Positions 26,231-34,806 of a stretch of 64,000 bases of DNA are shown in pieces. Position 1 is the first letter of the stretch. Each line of letters opens with the position of its first letter. The translations under genes were made by a program, and so were the position numbers. The notes under the pieces are model-generated. The model did not search any database, was not told the origin of the DNA, and saw nothing but the letters and a program-made list of their open reading frames with translations. Origin of the DNA: an uncultured Candidatus Melainabacteria bacterium (lineage in GTDB: Bacteria; Cyanobacteriota; Vampirovibrionia; Gastranaerophilales; Gastranaerophilaceae); assembly GCA_934675685.1 (NCBI GenBank), contig CAKURL010000002.1, positions 6,185-70,184 of the forward strand, written 5' to 3'.

Positions 26231-27154
26231 ATGACTTTAAACAAAAAAGAAGAACAAATTAAGAATATAATTAATCCCATAAAAGCTGAAATGGAGGTTT
26301 TTGAAGAAAAATTCAAAAATGCCATTTTTGAAGAAAAGAATTTTTTATCGGAAGAATTATATTCTTATTTGTCTTTAGGCGCAAAAAGGCTAAGAGTCAT
26401 TTTTGTTTTTTTGTTTTCTAAAATTTTAAATATTTCAAAAGAAAAAGAAAACGATGTTTTTAAAATCGCGCTTTTGTGCGAATTTTTGCATAATGCGACT
26501 TTGTTCCATGATGACATTTTAGATAACGAAGAAAAAAGAAGAGGGCAAAAAGCTTTTCAAATTGAACATGGAAACAAGCTTTCGATTTTACAAGGGGATT
26601 TTCTTTTGGCTTTGGCTTTAAAGATATTATCAACTTTGCCAAAAGAAATTGTAGAAATTTTTTCAAAAAAAATTTTAAATACGGTTAAGGGCGAAATTTC
26701 TCAATGGGATAGCAAAAATGTTGTTTTAAAAATCGAAAATTATTATAAAAAATCTTTTGAAAAAACGGGAAATATTTTCATGGCAGGACTTGAATCCTTG
26801 TTTTGCTTAAAGGAAATTGATGATTTTATTAAAGAAAACTTAAAAAAATATCTTTATAATTTTTCTTTAGCTTTTCAAATAAAAAACGACATTGATGATT
26901 TTTCTAAAAATTCAAGCGATTATAAAAATGGCAACTTTACTTTGCCTATCATATATTTCAAAGAAGAAAATAAGGAAGAATTGGGCAAAATTGATATTAA
27001 AAAATTAGAAAAATATATCAAAAAAGCAAATTTAAAAGTTGAAGAAATAAATAAAAATTCTTTAATTTATTTAAAAAATATTGAAGAAAAAATTGAAAAT
27101 AAAAACGAATTAGAAATCTTGAAAGATTTAAATAATTTGTTAATTGGGGAATAA
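26231..27154 (+). CDS. Polyprenyl synthetase family protein (trans-isoprenyl diphosphate synthase)
   Basis: Condenses isopentenyl diphosphate with allylic diphosphates for quinone or carrier-lipid chains. The first Asp-rich motif is intact (FHDDILDN, residues about 92-99), preceded by the family GAKRLR. The second motif reads QIKNDIDDF instead of the usual Q-x-x-DDILD(F/Y), with Asn replacing the first Asp. The protein is Lys/Glu-rich and 307 residues long. It starts three bases after the peptidase stop with no clear Shine-Dalgarno, so it relies on coupling. Whether the altered motif affects catalysis or product length cannot be told. Confidence 0.85.
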   Translation: MTLNKKEEQIKNIINPIKAEMEVFEEKFKNAIFEEKNFLSEELYSYLSLGAKRLRVIFVFLFSKILNISKEKENDVFKIALLCEFLHNATLFHDDILDNEEKRRGQKAFQIEHGNKLSILQGDFLLALALKILSTLPKEIVEIFSKKILNTVKGEISQWDSKNVVLKIENYYKKSFEKTGNIFMAGLESLFCLKEIDDFIKENLKKYLYNFSLAFQIKNDIDDFSKNSSDYKNGNFTLPIIYFKEENKEELGKIDIKKLEKYIKKANLKVEEINKNSLIYLKNIEEKIENKNELEILKDLNNLLIGE

Positions 27155-27158
27155 AATT

Positions 27159-28529
27159 GTGGAAAAGTTTGAAATAATAAATAAAATAAAAGAAAATTTG
27201 ACTTGTTTTTTTAAAAAGAATGTAAAAATTCTTTTGTTTTTAGTTTGTTTTTGCGCTGTTTCTTTTGTTTATAATTTAAATATTCAATCTTTAAACTATA
27301 TTTTAAAAAGAGGAACAGTCCTAGAATATAGCGTTTCTCAAGACGAAAAATTGATTGAAAATTCAAAAAACGAAATCAGAAACAAATTACTTCAGTTGAA
27401 CATCAAATATTCTTTTGTTGATGTTGAAAATAATTCTAAAGAAGTCTTGTTTGATAAAGACAATAAGCAAATTAAAAATTCGCTTTTCATCGCTTTGCCT
27501 TTAAAAATTGAAGAAAAAAATAAACAAATTGTAGATGAAATTTCTGAATTTGTGTTTAATAAATTTCCTACTTCAAAATTAGAAGAACTCACAACTTTAA
27601 AAGAAATTTATTCAAATCCATTTAATTCGTTTTTGATGTTTATGGGGATTTTATTTATTTCGATTTTTGTTTGGATAGTTCTTCTTTATTTGTTTTTTGA
27701 TTATGAAAAAATCAACAATGAATTTAGGGAAAACATTTTAAATTATTTTAAAAATTTGAAAAATGGTTTTTTAAAGCATGTTAAAAACACAAAAGAGCAA
27801 GGGCTCGGGTATTTAATCAAGATAATTTTGTTCGACGAAAAAGAATGTGACGAAAAAACGGATTACACAAAAGAAATCATAAGCACGATTTTGTTTGTGA
27901 TTTTGGCTGTGATAGTGATTAGATATTTTATAGGCGAGCTTCGCTGGATTCCATCTGGCTCTATGCGCCCTACTATCTTAGAACACGATAGAGTGTTTGT
28001 TGAAAAATTGGATTATCCTAAAAAAGAAATAAAAAGAGGGGATATTTTAGTTTTCTATCCCCCAGAAACTACTTTGTCTAATTCGCCTTTTGCAATATTA
28101 TCAAGGCTTTCTGGGATTTTTTGTCGTGATATCGCATTTATCAAAAGAGTAATAGGTTTGCCTAATGATAAATTTGAAATTAAACAAGATGAGGTTTCTG
28201 GGGAATATAGAGTGTTCATCAATGATGTTGCTTTAAACGAGCCATATATAAGCTCAAAAGTAAATTGGACGCCTTGCAATTCCGAGATGTATTGCGGACC
28301 TTTTGCAATTCCAAAAGACCATTATTTCATGATGGGAGACAACCGAGACAACTCCCAAGATAGCCGTTTTTGGGGCTTTTTGGATAGAAATAGAGTAATC
28401 GGCAGGGCGAATTTTATGTTCTGGCCAATCGCTAGAATAAATAAGCTTAAAGATAGATATTTTGAGCTAAATCAAGAAAAATTTGGAAGTAATTACGTAA
28501 AATATGATTATATTTTAAACAGATATTAA
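27159..28529 (+). CDS. lepB: Signal peptidase I with long N-terminal membrane extension
   Basis: Cleaves Sec/Tat signal peptides at the outer face of the inner membrane. The catalytic core is in the C-terminal half: the Ser in WIPSGSMRPTI (about residue 267), the Lys in FIKRVIGLPNDKF (about 330), and box D/E GDNRDNSQDSRFWG. Uniquely, about 250 residues precede it, with hydrophobic helices at about 22-42 and 162-187 and a third helix (about 245-258) just before the catalytic Ser. GTG 27159 is chosen because GGGGA lies eight bases upstream; an in-frame TTG at 27144 would overlap the upstream gene. Usual bacterial LepB is 180-330 residues. Confidence 0.9.
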   Translation: MEKFEIINKIKENLTCFFKKNVKILLFLVCFCAVSFVYNLNIQSLNYILKRGTVLEYSVSQDEKLIENSKNEIRNKLLQLNIKYSFVDVENNSKEVLFDKDNKQIKNSLFIALPLKIEEKNKQIVDEISEFVFNKFPTSKLEELTTLKEIYSNPFNSFLMFMGILFISIFVWIVLLYLFFDYEKINNEFRENILNYFKNLKNGFLKHVKNTKEQGLGYLIKIILFDEKECDEKTDYTKEIISTILFVILAVIVIRYFIGELRWIPSGSMRPTILEHDRVFVEKLDYPKKEIKRGDILVFYPPETTLSNSPFAILSRLSGIFCRDIAFIKRVIGLPNDKFEIKQDEVSGEYRVFINDVALNEPYISSKVNWTPCNSEMYCGPFAIPKDHYFMMGDNRDNSQDSRFWGFLDRNRVIGRANFMFWPIARINKLKDRYFELNQEKFGSNYVKYDYILNRY

Positions 28530-28602
28530 CTTTTTTATCTAATTTGACAGCATGGGAGTATTCATAGTCTAATTATAATACTAGACTGATTTTTTAAAGA
28601 AA

Positions 28603-31600
28603 ATGTATATTAAAGAAATAGAAATAGATAACTTTAAATCTTTTGCAAACAAAGTGACCGTCCCTTTGATGGAAGGCTTTACTGCGATTTCTGGTCCAAA
28701 TGGCTCAGGAAAAAGTAACATCATAGATAGTATTTTGTTTGCTTTGGGCCTCACGACCGCACGCTCTTTGCGCTCGGAACAAGGTGTTGCGGATTTAATC
28801 ACAAACCACAACAAAAGAAACGAAGCGAGCGTTAAAGTAACTTTCCAAAATGGCGACGAAGAATTTTCTATTAGAAGATATATTAAGAAAAATAAAAGTG
28901 GAGTTACATCTTCTACATATTACTACAACGACAAACCCGCGACCTTGACTCAAATCCACCTTGAGCTTGAAAAATATAATATCACTCCAAACGGTTATAA
29001 TGTCATGATGCAAGGGGACGTTACAGAAATTGCAAATTGTTCTGCAACAGAAAGAAGAAAAATAATAGACGAAATTGCAGGCACTGCTGATTTCGACAGA
29101 AAAATCTCTCTTGCGCTTGAGCAAATTCAAGGCGTGGAAGATGAAATTGCAAACAAAAAAATCTTGATGGACGAAATTGATTCAAGAATTGAACAATTAA
29201 AACAAGAAAGAGAAATTGCCCTAAAATACAAAAAATTTAAAGACGAAAAAACTGGGCTTGAAAACCAAATTCAAAGTGCAAAATATTTTGACATTGTGCG
29301 TTCTTTAGATTTAGTGCACCAAAACATTTTGCAAGCGACTAAAGACAAAAAAACTCTAAACGAAAAATTAAAAGAATTTGCTTCAAAAATTGATGACACA
29401 AAAATCAAATATGACGAAATCAATGAACAAGTAAAAGCCCAAGGGGAAGAAAAGCAGCTCGAAGTCAAAAAGCAAGCAGAAGGCAAAAAAGGCGAAATTG
29501 AGCGTAAAAATTCTGCTATCGCTATGGCAAACAAGACTGTTTTGGATAATTTAAAATCCATTGAAGGTTTTAAAAATGGCATAGAAGTTTGTAATTCTAA
29601 GATTTTAGAATATGAAAATTCTACAAAAAAGAAAAATGAAGAATTAGAAAAACTGGAAGAAGAGCTAAAACTCAAAAAAGAAGAACTAAACAAGATTTTG
29701 CTTGAAATGACTGGTCTTGACAAGTCTGTGAGTGTGCATATTGAAAATAGAAATAATTTAAGAAAAGAGCTTGAAGATTTAAAAGATAAAGAAACAGATT
29801 TATTAAAAGAACAGCTTCCAAAAGACAACGAATATAAAAATGCGAAAGATAAAATAAAATCTACAAAAGAACAAATAGAAAAACTTTTAAATAATGCTAA
29901 AATCTTTGAATCAGAAAAAGACAAATTAAGCTTGCAAGTGGAAACTTTGACTTCAGAAGTTGATGAGTTTAAGATTTTGCAGACAAAAACTTTTGAAGAA
30001 TTAGATAAAACTAAATCCCAAAAAGAAGATTTAGCCCACCAATATCAACAAATCCAAAAAAGAATAGCGATTTTAGAAGCAAATCAAAGGGTTTATAAAT
30101 CAGGAGCCGCTTCTTCTGGGATTGAAACGGTCTTAAATGCCCATATTAAAGGCGTGCACCAGCCGTTAGCGCAGTTGTGCGACGTGGAAGGCGAATATAT
30201 GGACGCGCTTAATGTTGCGCTTGGGGCGAGAGCGACTTCTATTGTTGTCGATTCTCAAGACGCAGCGTATCAAGCAATCCAAGTTTTGCGCTCTCAAGGG
30301 CGAGATAGAGCTTCTTTTATCCCTATGGATATTATTAAAAAAGCCCCAACAAAGCTTGCTCTTCCAAAAGTAGAAGGCGTGATTGATTATGCAATCAATT
30401 TGATTGATTTTGAAGATGAATATTTAGATGCTTTTTATTTTGCTTTAGGCGAGACAATTGTTGTTGAAAACGAAATTGCAGCAAAAAAATTAGCAAGAAA
30501 ATATAGAGTAGTGACCTTAGATGGTGACATCACCGAAAAATCCGGTTTGATTACAGGGGGCGCTAAAAGAAAAAGTAACAATCTTTTTGATAAATCTCAA
30601 GAAAGAGAATTGAATAAGCACAAAAAATTGTTGCAAGAAGTAGAACAAAAAGGGCGAGAGCTTGCGCAAAAAGAAAAGGATTTAGATAGAAGATTAAATG
30701 ACATTCGTCAAAATTATTCAACGGCGACTACAACTTTGTCTCAAACTAAATATGAATTAAAGACTTTGGTTTCAAATAACGAAGCGTCTTCCGACATTAT
30801 TAAAAAAGGCGAAGAAGAAATCAAAGAATTAACTCAAAAAGCAAATCAATTAGAAAAAGAATTAGATAAAATTGAAGAAAAAAGAATAAAATTAAATGAT
30901 ATTTTCCAAGAAAAACAAGAAGAATTGGACCAAGTTGAAAAATTAATTGACGAGGGTGAACTCAAAAAACTAAAAGAAAAAACAACCGGTACAGAAGAAG
31001 AAATTAAGAATATCGAAAAGACGATAATGGTCGTTCAAAACGATATTCAAAAGGACGAAAATAACATAAAATTCCAACAAAACACTATTTCGACTCGCCA
31101 AGCCGATATTAAAAAATTGGAAGCTGATAATTCTCAATTGAAGGCTGATGTGGAACAATTTTTAAAAGAAATTGAAATCGTGAAAGCTCAATTAGAAGAA
31201 TTGGAAAATGAAATTAAAGAATTAGGGAAAAACCTAGTCGAGCTCCAAGCAAAAAGAGACGAAATTCAAGAAAAGCTTTTAAATTTAAAAACTTCAAAAA
31301 ATAAAGCTCAAGATGAACTAGATAGATTGCTAGAACAAGAAGAAAGTTATAAAGCAAGAAGAAGAGAGCTTGAACCTCAGCTTGAAAAAATCTTAAAAGA
31401 ATTCCAAGAAGCGGGAATAAATTCAAAAGAGCTTGAACAAGTGGAAATTTCTCTTGATGAAATTAATTCTAAGATTTCAAAACTTCAAAAGAAAATGGAC
31501 GAGCTTGAGCCTGTGAATATGAGGGCTTTGACTGAATATGACGAGGTCATGGAAAGACAGAATTCTTATAAAGAAAAAGTTTCGACTTTGGAAAACGAAA

Positions 31601-32100
31601 AAGACGAAATTAAAACAAGAATGAATGGCTATCAAGGGCTCAAAAAAGATACATTCTTGAATGCGTACCACGCAATAAATAAGAATTTTAAAGAAGTTTT
31701 TGCCCAAATTTCTCAAGGCGAAGGCACTTTATATCTTGAAAACGAGGCTGATCCGTTCTCCGGAGGTTTGACTTTTAGAGCAAACATCAGAGACAAAGTG
31801 AACCAAAAACTAGCTGGCATGTCGGGTGGCGAAAAGTCTTTGACGGCTTTAGCTTTTGTGTTTGCTGTTCAAAAATATTTACCTTCACCATTTTATGCAT
31901 TTGATGAGGTCGATATGCACTTAGATGGTCCAAACGTGGAAAGATTGTCCGCGATTATCACAAATCAATCCAAAACTGCTCAATTTGTGGTAGTATCATT
32001 AAGAAAGCCAATGTTAGATAATGCCGATAGAATGATTGGTGTAACTCAAAAAGACAAGGGTGTGACAAAGATTTCTGGCATTAAGTTGAGAGATGAATAA
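28603..32100 (+). CDS. smc: Chromosome segregation/condensation ATPase SMC
   Basis: Structural-maintenance-of-chromosomes protein, ring-forming DNA-loop extruder. Walker A GPNGSGKSN is at residues about 31-39. Two long coiled coils (about 165-500 and 680-1000) flank a hinge (about 505-665, with GVIDYAINLIDFEDEYLDAF and GDITEKSGLITGGAKR). The ABC signature LAGMSGGEKS near 1070 and Walker B FDEVDMHLD follow. 1165 residues is normal. It starts a three-gene smc-scpA-scpB operon; a TATAAT box is present at 28574-28579 upstream, without a well-spaced -35. Confidence 0.97.
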   Translation: MYIKEIEIDNFKSFANKVTVPLMEGFTAISGPNGSGKSNIIDSILFALGLTTARSLRSEQGVADLITNHNKRNEASVKVTFQNGDEEFSIRRYIKKNKSGVTSSTYYYNDKPATLTQIHLELEKYNITPNGYNVMMQGDVTEIANCSATERRKIIDEIAGTADFDRKISLALEQIQGVEDEIANKKILMDEIDSRIEQLKQEREIALKYKKFKDEKTGLENQIQSAKYFDIVRSLDLVHQNILQATKDKKTLNEKLKEFASKIDDTKIKYDEINEQVKAQGEEKQLEVKKQAEGKKGEIERKNSAIAMANKTVLDNLKSIEGFKNGIEVCNSKILEYENSTKKKNEELEKLEEELKLKKEELNKILLEMTGLDKSVSVHIENRNNLRKELEDLKDKETDLLKEQLPKDNEYKNAKDKIKSTKEQIEKLLNNAKIFESEKDKLSLQVETLTSEVDEFKILQTKTFEELDKTKSQKEDLAHQYQQIQKRIAILEANQRVYKSGAASSGIETVLNAHIKGVHQPLAQLCDVEGEYMDALNVALGARATSIVVDSQDAAYQAIQVLRSQGRDRASFIPMDIIKKAPTKLALPKVEGVIDYAINLIDFEDEYLDAFYFALGETIVVENEIAAKKLARKYRVVTLDGDITEKSGLITGGAKRKSNNLFDKSQERELNKHKKLLQEVEQKGRELAQKEKDLDRRLNDIRQNYSTATTTLSQTKYELKTLVSNNEASSDIIKKGEEEIKELTQKANQLEKELDKIEEKRIKLNDIFQEKQEELDQVEKLIDEGELKKLKEKTTGTEEEIKNIEKTIMVVQNDIQKDENNIKFQQNTISTRQADIKKLEADNSQLKADVEQFLKEIEIVKAQLEELENEIKELGKNLVELQAKRDEIQEKLLNLKTSKNKAQDELDRLLEQEESYKARRRELEPQLEKILKEFQEAGINSKELEQVEISLDEINSKISKLQKKMDELEPVNMRALTEYDEVMERQNSYKEKVSTLENEKDEIKTRMNGYQGLKKDTFLNAYHAINKNFKEVFAQISQGEGTLYLENEADPFSGGLTFRANIRDKVNQKLAGMSGGEKSLTALAFVFAVQKYLPSPFYAFDEVDMHLDGPNVERLSAIITNQSKTAQFVVVSLRKPMLDNADRMIGVTQKDKGVTKISGIKLRDE

Positions 32101-33004
32101 GAAAATGTCTGAAGCGCTAAGCGAATTTTATTCAAATACAAACGAAATATATGAAAATATCGAGTTTTTGGATTCAACTATTGATTTCAATTCCGAAAAC
32201 GAATTTGTGACAAAATCGGGTATCAAAAAAGATACTCAAACAGACGCGATTGAAATTATCTTAGACCTCGTGAAAATGGGAAAAGTCGACCCTTGGAATA
32301 TTGATATAGTAGACTTGTATGATAAATATATAAAAAGAATTTCGGAATTAAAACAAGATAACCTTAGGTCAGTTGGAAAAGCGCTTTTGTTTTCTTCGAC
32401 TTTGCTTAAAATAAAATCAGATATCTTACAAGGTATTTCAATCGACGATTTTGAGGCAGAGCCTGAGGACTTTTTTGAAGATTATGACGAAGATTACGAG
32501 CAAATGCAAATCCCTACAAACAACGTCGTTTCTTTTGATGAAGTCTTGCAAAGAAGAACATCTGTTCGCTTGAACAGAAAAAGAACAGTGACCTTGAAGG
32601 ATTTAATCCGCCATATTCAATTTTACGAAGAATTAGACAAAAAATATGCTATAAAAAATGCGCTCGATAGAAAAGAAAGGCGAGTAAGGAATTATTCAAA
32701 ACTAAAAGCTGCTGAAATCAAAGAACTTGCGCACGCAGAATACGTGGAACAAGTCGTAGAAAAAATGCGTCAAAACTTAGCTCAAATCTTAAAAAAAGAA
32801 GAAAGAATTGAATTAAGAGAGCTTTGCTTATTGGGTTTTGATAGAAGCTCCGCTTTTATTGCGCTTTTGTTTTTGACAAGAGAAGAAGAATTTGATATTT
32901 TCCAAGAAGATTTTTATGGAAAATTGTATGCTATAAAAGCCCAAAAAGAAAATAAGGAAAATGGGCAAGAAGAACAATTAAGCGAGGTCCAAGATGGAAA
33001 TTGA
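32093..33004 (+). CDS. scpA: Segregation and condensation protein A (kleisin)
   Basis: Kleisin that bridges the SMC heads. The family core lies at about residues 50-120 (AIEIILDLVKMGKVDPWNIDIVD is the standard N-terminal region, followed by GKALLFSSTLLKIKSDILQG). A charged middle linker with an acidic patch (about 122-142) precedes the C-terminal winged helix that binds the SMC cap. It overlaps smc by eight bases and scpB by eleven, the typical tightly coupled order. Length 303 is slightly above average. Confidence 0.93.
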   Translation: MNKKMSEALSEFYSNTNEIYENIEFLDSTIDFNSENEFVTKSGIKKDTQTDAIEIILDLVKMGKVDPWNIDIVDLYDKYIKRISELKQDNLRSVGKALLFSSTLLKIKSDILQGISIDDFEAEPEDFFEDYDEDYEQMQIPTNNVVSFDEVLQRRTSVRLNRKRTVTLKDLIRHIQFYEELDKKYAIKNALDRKERRVRNYSKLKAAEIKELAHAEYVEQVVEKMRQNLAQILKKEERIELRELCLLGFDRSSAFIALLFLTREEEFDIFQEDFYGKLYAIKAQKENKENGQEEQLSEVQDGN

Positions 33005-33509
33005 AGAATTAAAAGCGAAGATTGAAGCTGTATTGTTTATCACATCTCGCGCGATTGAACCTATGGAAATTGCGCAAATTTTAGGAATAGAAGATGTTGA
33101 AATTGTTGAAAGTGCGCTTTTAGAATTGATGTTTGATTATTCTTCAAGAAATGGTGCTCTTGAAATTGACGACGAAGATGGCTATATTATCCAAGTCAAA
33201 GCGGAGCACATGGATATAGTGGAAAAACTTTGCCCTGTGGAATTGTCTCCTGCAGTACTAAAGACATTGACTGTAATTGCTCTAAAAGAACCAATTCGCC
33301 AAGCAGAGCTTAAAGAAATGCGCTCAAGCGCTTATGAACACATAGCAGAATTACTTGAACAAGGGCTCATTTCAAGAACAAAAGACAAAAATGGAAGAAG
33401 TTATAATATTAGGACAACAAAAAAGTTTCAGGAGTATTTTAAACTTAAGGGCGACATTAAAGCTCTCGTAAAAGTGCTTGATGCAAAGCAAGATTTAAAA
33501 AATCTCTAA
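32994..33509 (+). CDS. scpB: Segregation and condensation protein B
   Basis: Winged-helix dimer that binds ScpA and completes the SMC-ScpAB complex. Two winged helices are visible: about residues 3-80 (KIEAVLFITSRAIEPMEIAQIL) and 81-165 (ELSPAVLKTLTVIALKEPIRQAEL, then LLEQGLISRTKDKNGRSYNIRTTKKF). Length 171 residues is normal. It overlaps scpA by eleven bases and is followed after one base by the next gene. Confidence 0.93.
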   Translation: MEIEELKAKIEAVLFITSRAIEPMEIAQILGIEDVEIVESALLELMFDYSSRNGALEIDDEDGYIIQVKAEHMDIVEKLCPVELSPAVLKTLTVIALKEPIRQAELKEMRSSAYEHIAELLEQGLISRTKDKNGRSYNIRTTKKFQEYFKLKGDIKALVKVLDAKQDLKNL

Positions 33510-33510
33510 A

Positions 33511-34794
33511 ATGAAAATAAATCCTATAAAATTAGCTTCAATAAAACCTTCTAAATTCCAAAATTTTTCTTTTGGAAGGGTGTTTTTTGCGCAAAATCTT
33601 GATTGCGCAAGCTTTTCAAATTTGGCTTCTTTTGATACTTCTTTGTTTTTTAAAAGAGGGATTATAAAAGAAGGGGAAAGCTTAGAGCAATTTTTTAATA
33701 GAATTTCAAGCTCTATTTTTAAAGATAATGAAGAAAAAAAAGAAAAAGAAGAATTTTTGCTGCGCTTAAAAAAAGGAGAAATAACTTTATCAAGTTCTTG
33801 TTATAAAAACCTCTCAAATCCTCAAAGCGCAAGGGCTTATGAGCTTGATTTTGACAGTCCGATATCAAAAAATTTGCTGTTGTTAAATGACGCAATCTTT
33901 CAAGGAGTGGGGGTTGGGATTAATTTTTCAAAATCTAAAAACCCAACGCAAGATATTTTAAAAATAAACGACTATTTTAAATATATAGAAGAAAAATCTC
34001 CAAATAAAAGGCCTCCTGCGGGGATTGCCCTTTTGAATTGGGACAATAGCGACATTTTAAATTTCATTATATTAAAAAATAATCCAAATTACAACGATTG
34101 GTGTTTTGATTTATCTATTGTTTTAAATGATGATTTTTTTCAAAAATTAGAAAAAAAAGATAAAAACGCAATTGAAATTTATGAAGCTTTAGTTGAGAAT
34201 ATGCTTAATTCAGGGGAGCCTGCTGTTATTTTTTCAAACAAAAAAGACTATATTTGCGATTCTTGCGCAGCTTCAGAGCTAAAAAAAGGCGAAAATTTGA
34301 CTTTGGCTCATGTAAATCTTTCCAAATTTGAAAAAGAAGGCAATGTCGATTGGCATAATTTTAAAAAAGCAGCAAAGATTTTAACGCTTGCAACAAATAA
34401 AATAGACGAAAATCATAAAATCGGTCTTTTAGGCTATCAAGAGCTTTTAGATAAATTGAAAATTGAATATTCTTCTCCTTTGGCTTTAGAAATCTTAAAA
34501 AAAGCAATAGAAGAAATCCAAAATGCTGGTTCAAAAGTGGCCATAAGTCCCACTTCCACAACTTCTCGCTTTTTAAAAACAAGCTTTTCAATAGAACCTA
34601 AAAAAAATACTGATTACTTTGAGCAAATAAAAACTTTAAGCGTTGCGCAAAAGCAGATAGATGAAGATGGTGGCCTTGGACAGATTTCAAATACGATAAT
34701 TTTAAAAGAAAATGCCACAAAAAAAGATGTTGATGATATAATAATTTTATCTAAAAAAATGGGTCTTAAAGGCGTTAGTGTCTTTAAAAATTAG
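33511..34794 (+). CDS. Degenerate ribonucleotide-reductase-like protein (class II NrdJ-like)
   Basis: The 427-residue protein follows the order of landmarks of the class I/II ribonucleotide reductase barrel. These are a first-strand Cys (SSCYKNL, about 95), GVGVGINFS (about 133; family GxGxG-x-F/D-FS), PPAGIALLNWDNSDILNFI, a CDSCAASEL-to-VNLSKF segment (family NPCGEQPL-to-NLGSINLAKF), HKIGLLGYQELLDKL, ISPTSTTS (family APTGTTS) and a final MGLKGVSVF. The usual N-x-C-x-E active loop is altered, and the length is far below the usual 700 or more. Residues 1-25 carry an FQNFSFG tail. Activity is doubtful; it may be a divergent or non-catalytic relative. It starts one base after scpB. Confidence 0.68.
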   Translation: MKINPIKLASIKPSKFQNFSFGRVFFAQNLDCASFSNLASFDTSLFFKRGIIKEGESLEQFFNRISSSIFKDNEEKKEKEEFLLRLKKGEITLSSSCYKNLSNPQSARAYELDFDSPISKNLLLLNDAIFQGVGVGINFSKSKNPTQDILKINDYFKYIEEKSPNKRPPAGIALLNWDNSDILNFIILKNNPNYNDWCFDLSIVLNDDFFQKLEKKDKNAIEIYEALVENMLNSGEPAVIFSNKKDYICDSCAASELKKGENLTLAHVNLSKFEKEGNVDWHNFKKAAKILTLATNKIDENHKIGLLGYQELLDKLKIEYSSPLALEILKKAIEEIQNAGSKVAISPTSTTSRFLKTSFSIEPKKNTDYFEQIKTLSVAQKQIDEDGGLGQISNTIILKENATKKDVDDIIILSKKMGLKGVSVFKN

Positions 34795-34806
34795 AATGTA
34801 TTAAAA

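Noticed and set aside
28544..28579. TTGACA and TATAAT pair upstream of smc as a promoter
   Set aside because: Both boxes are good matches, but the spacing is 24 bp, too long for a sigma70 promoter; they are not a convincing pair.
29271..29924. Minus-strand open frame of 217 codons inside smc
   Set aside because: Ser/Phe/Leu-rich translation is what the reverse of Lys/Glu-rich coiled-coil codons gives; smc is continuous here.
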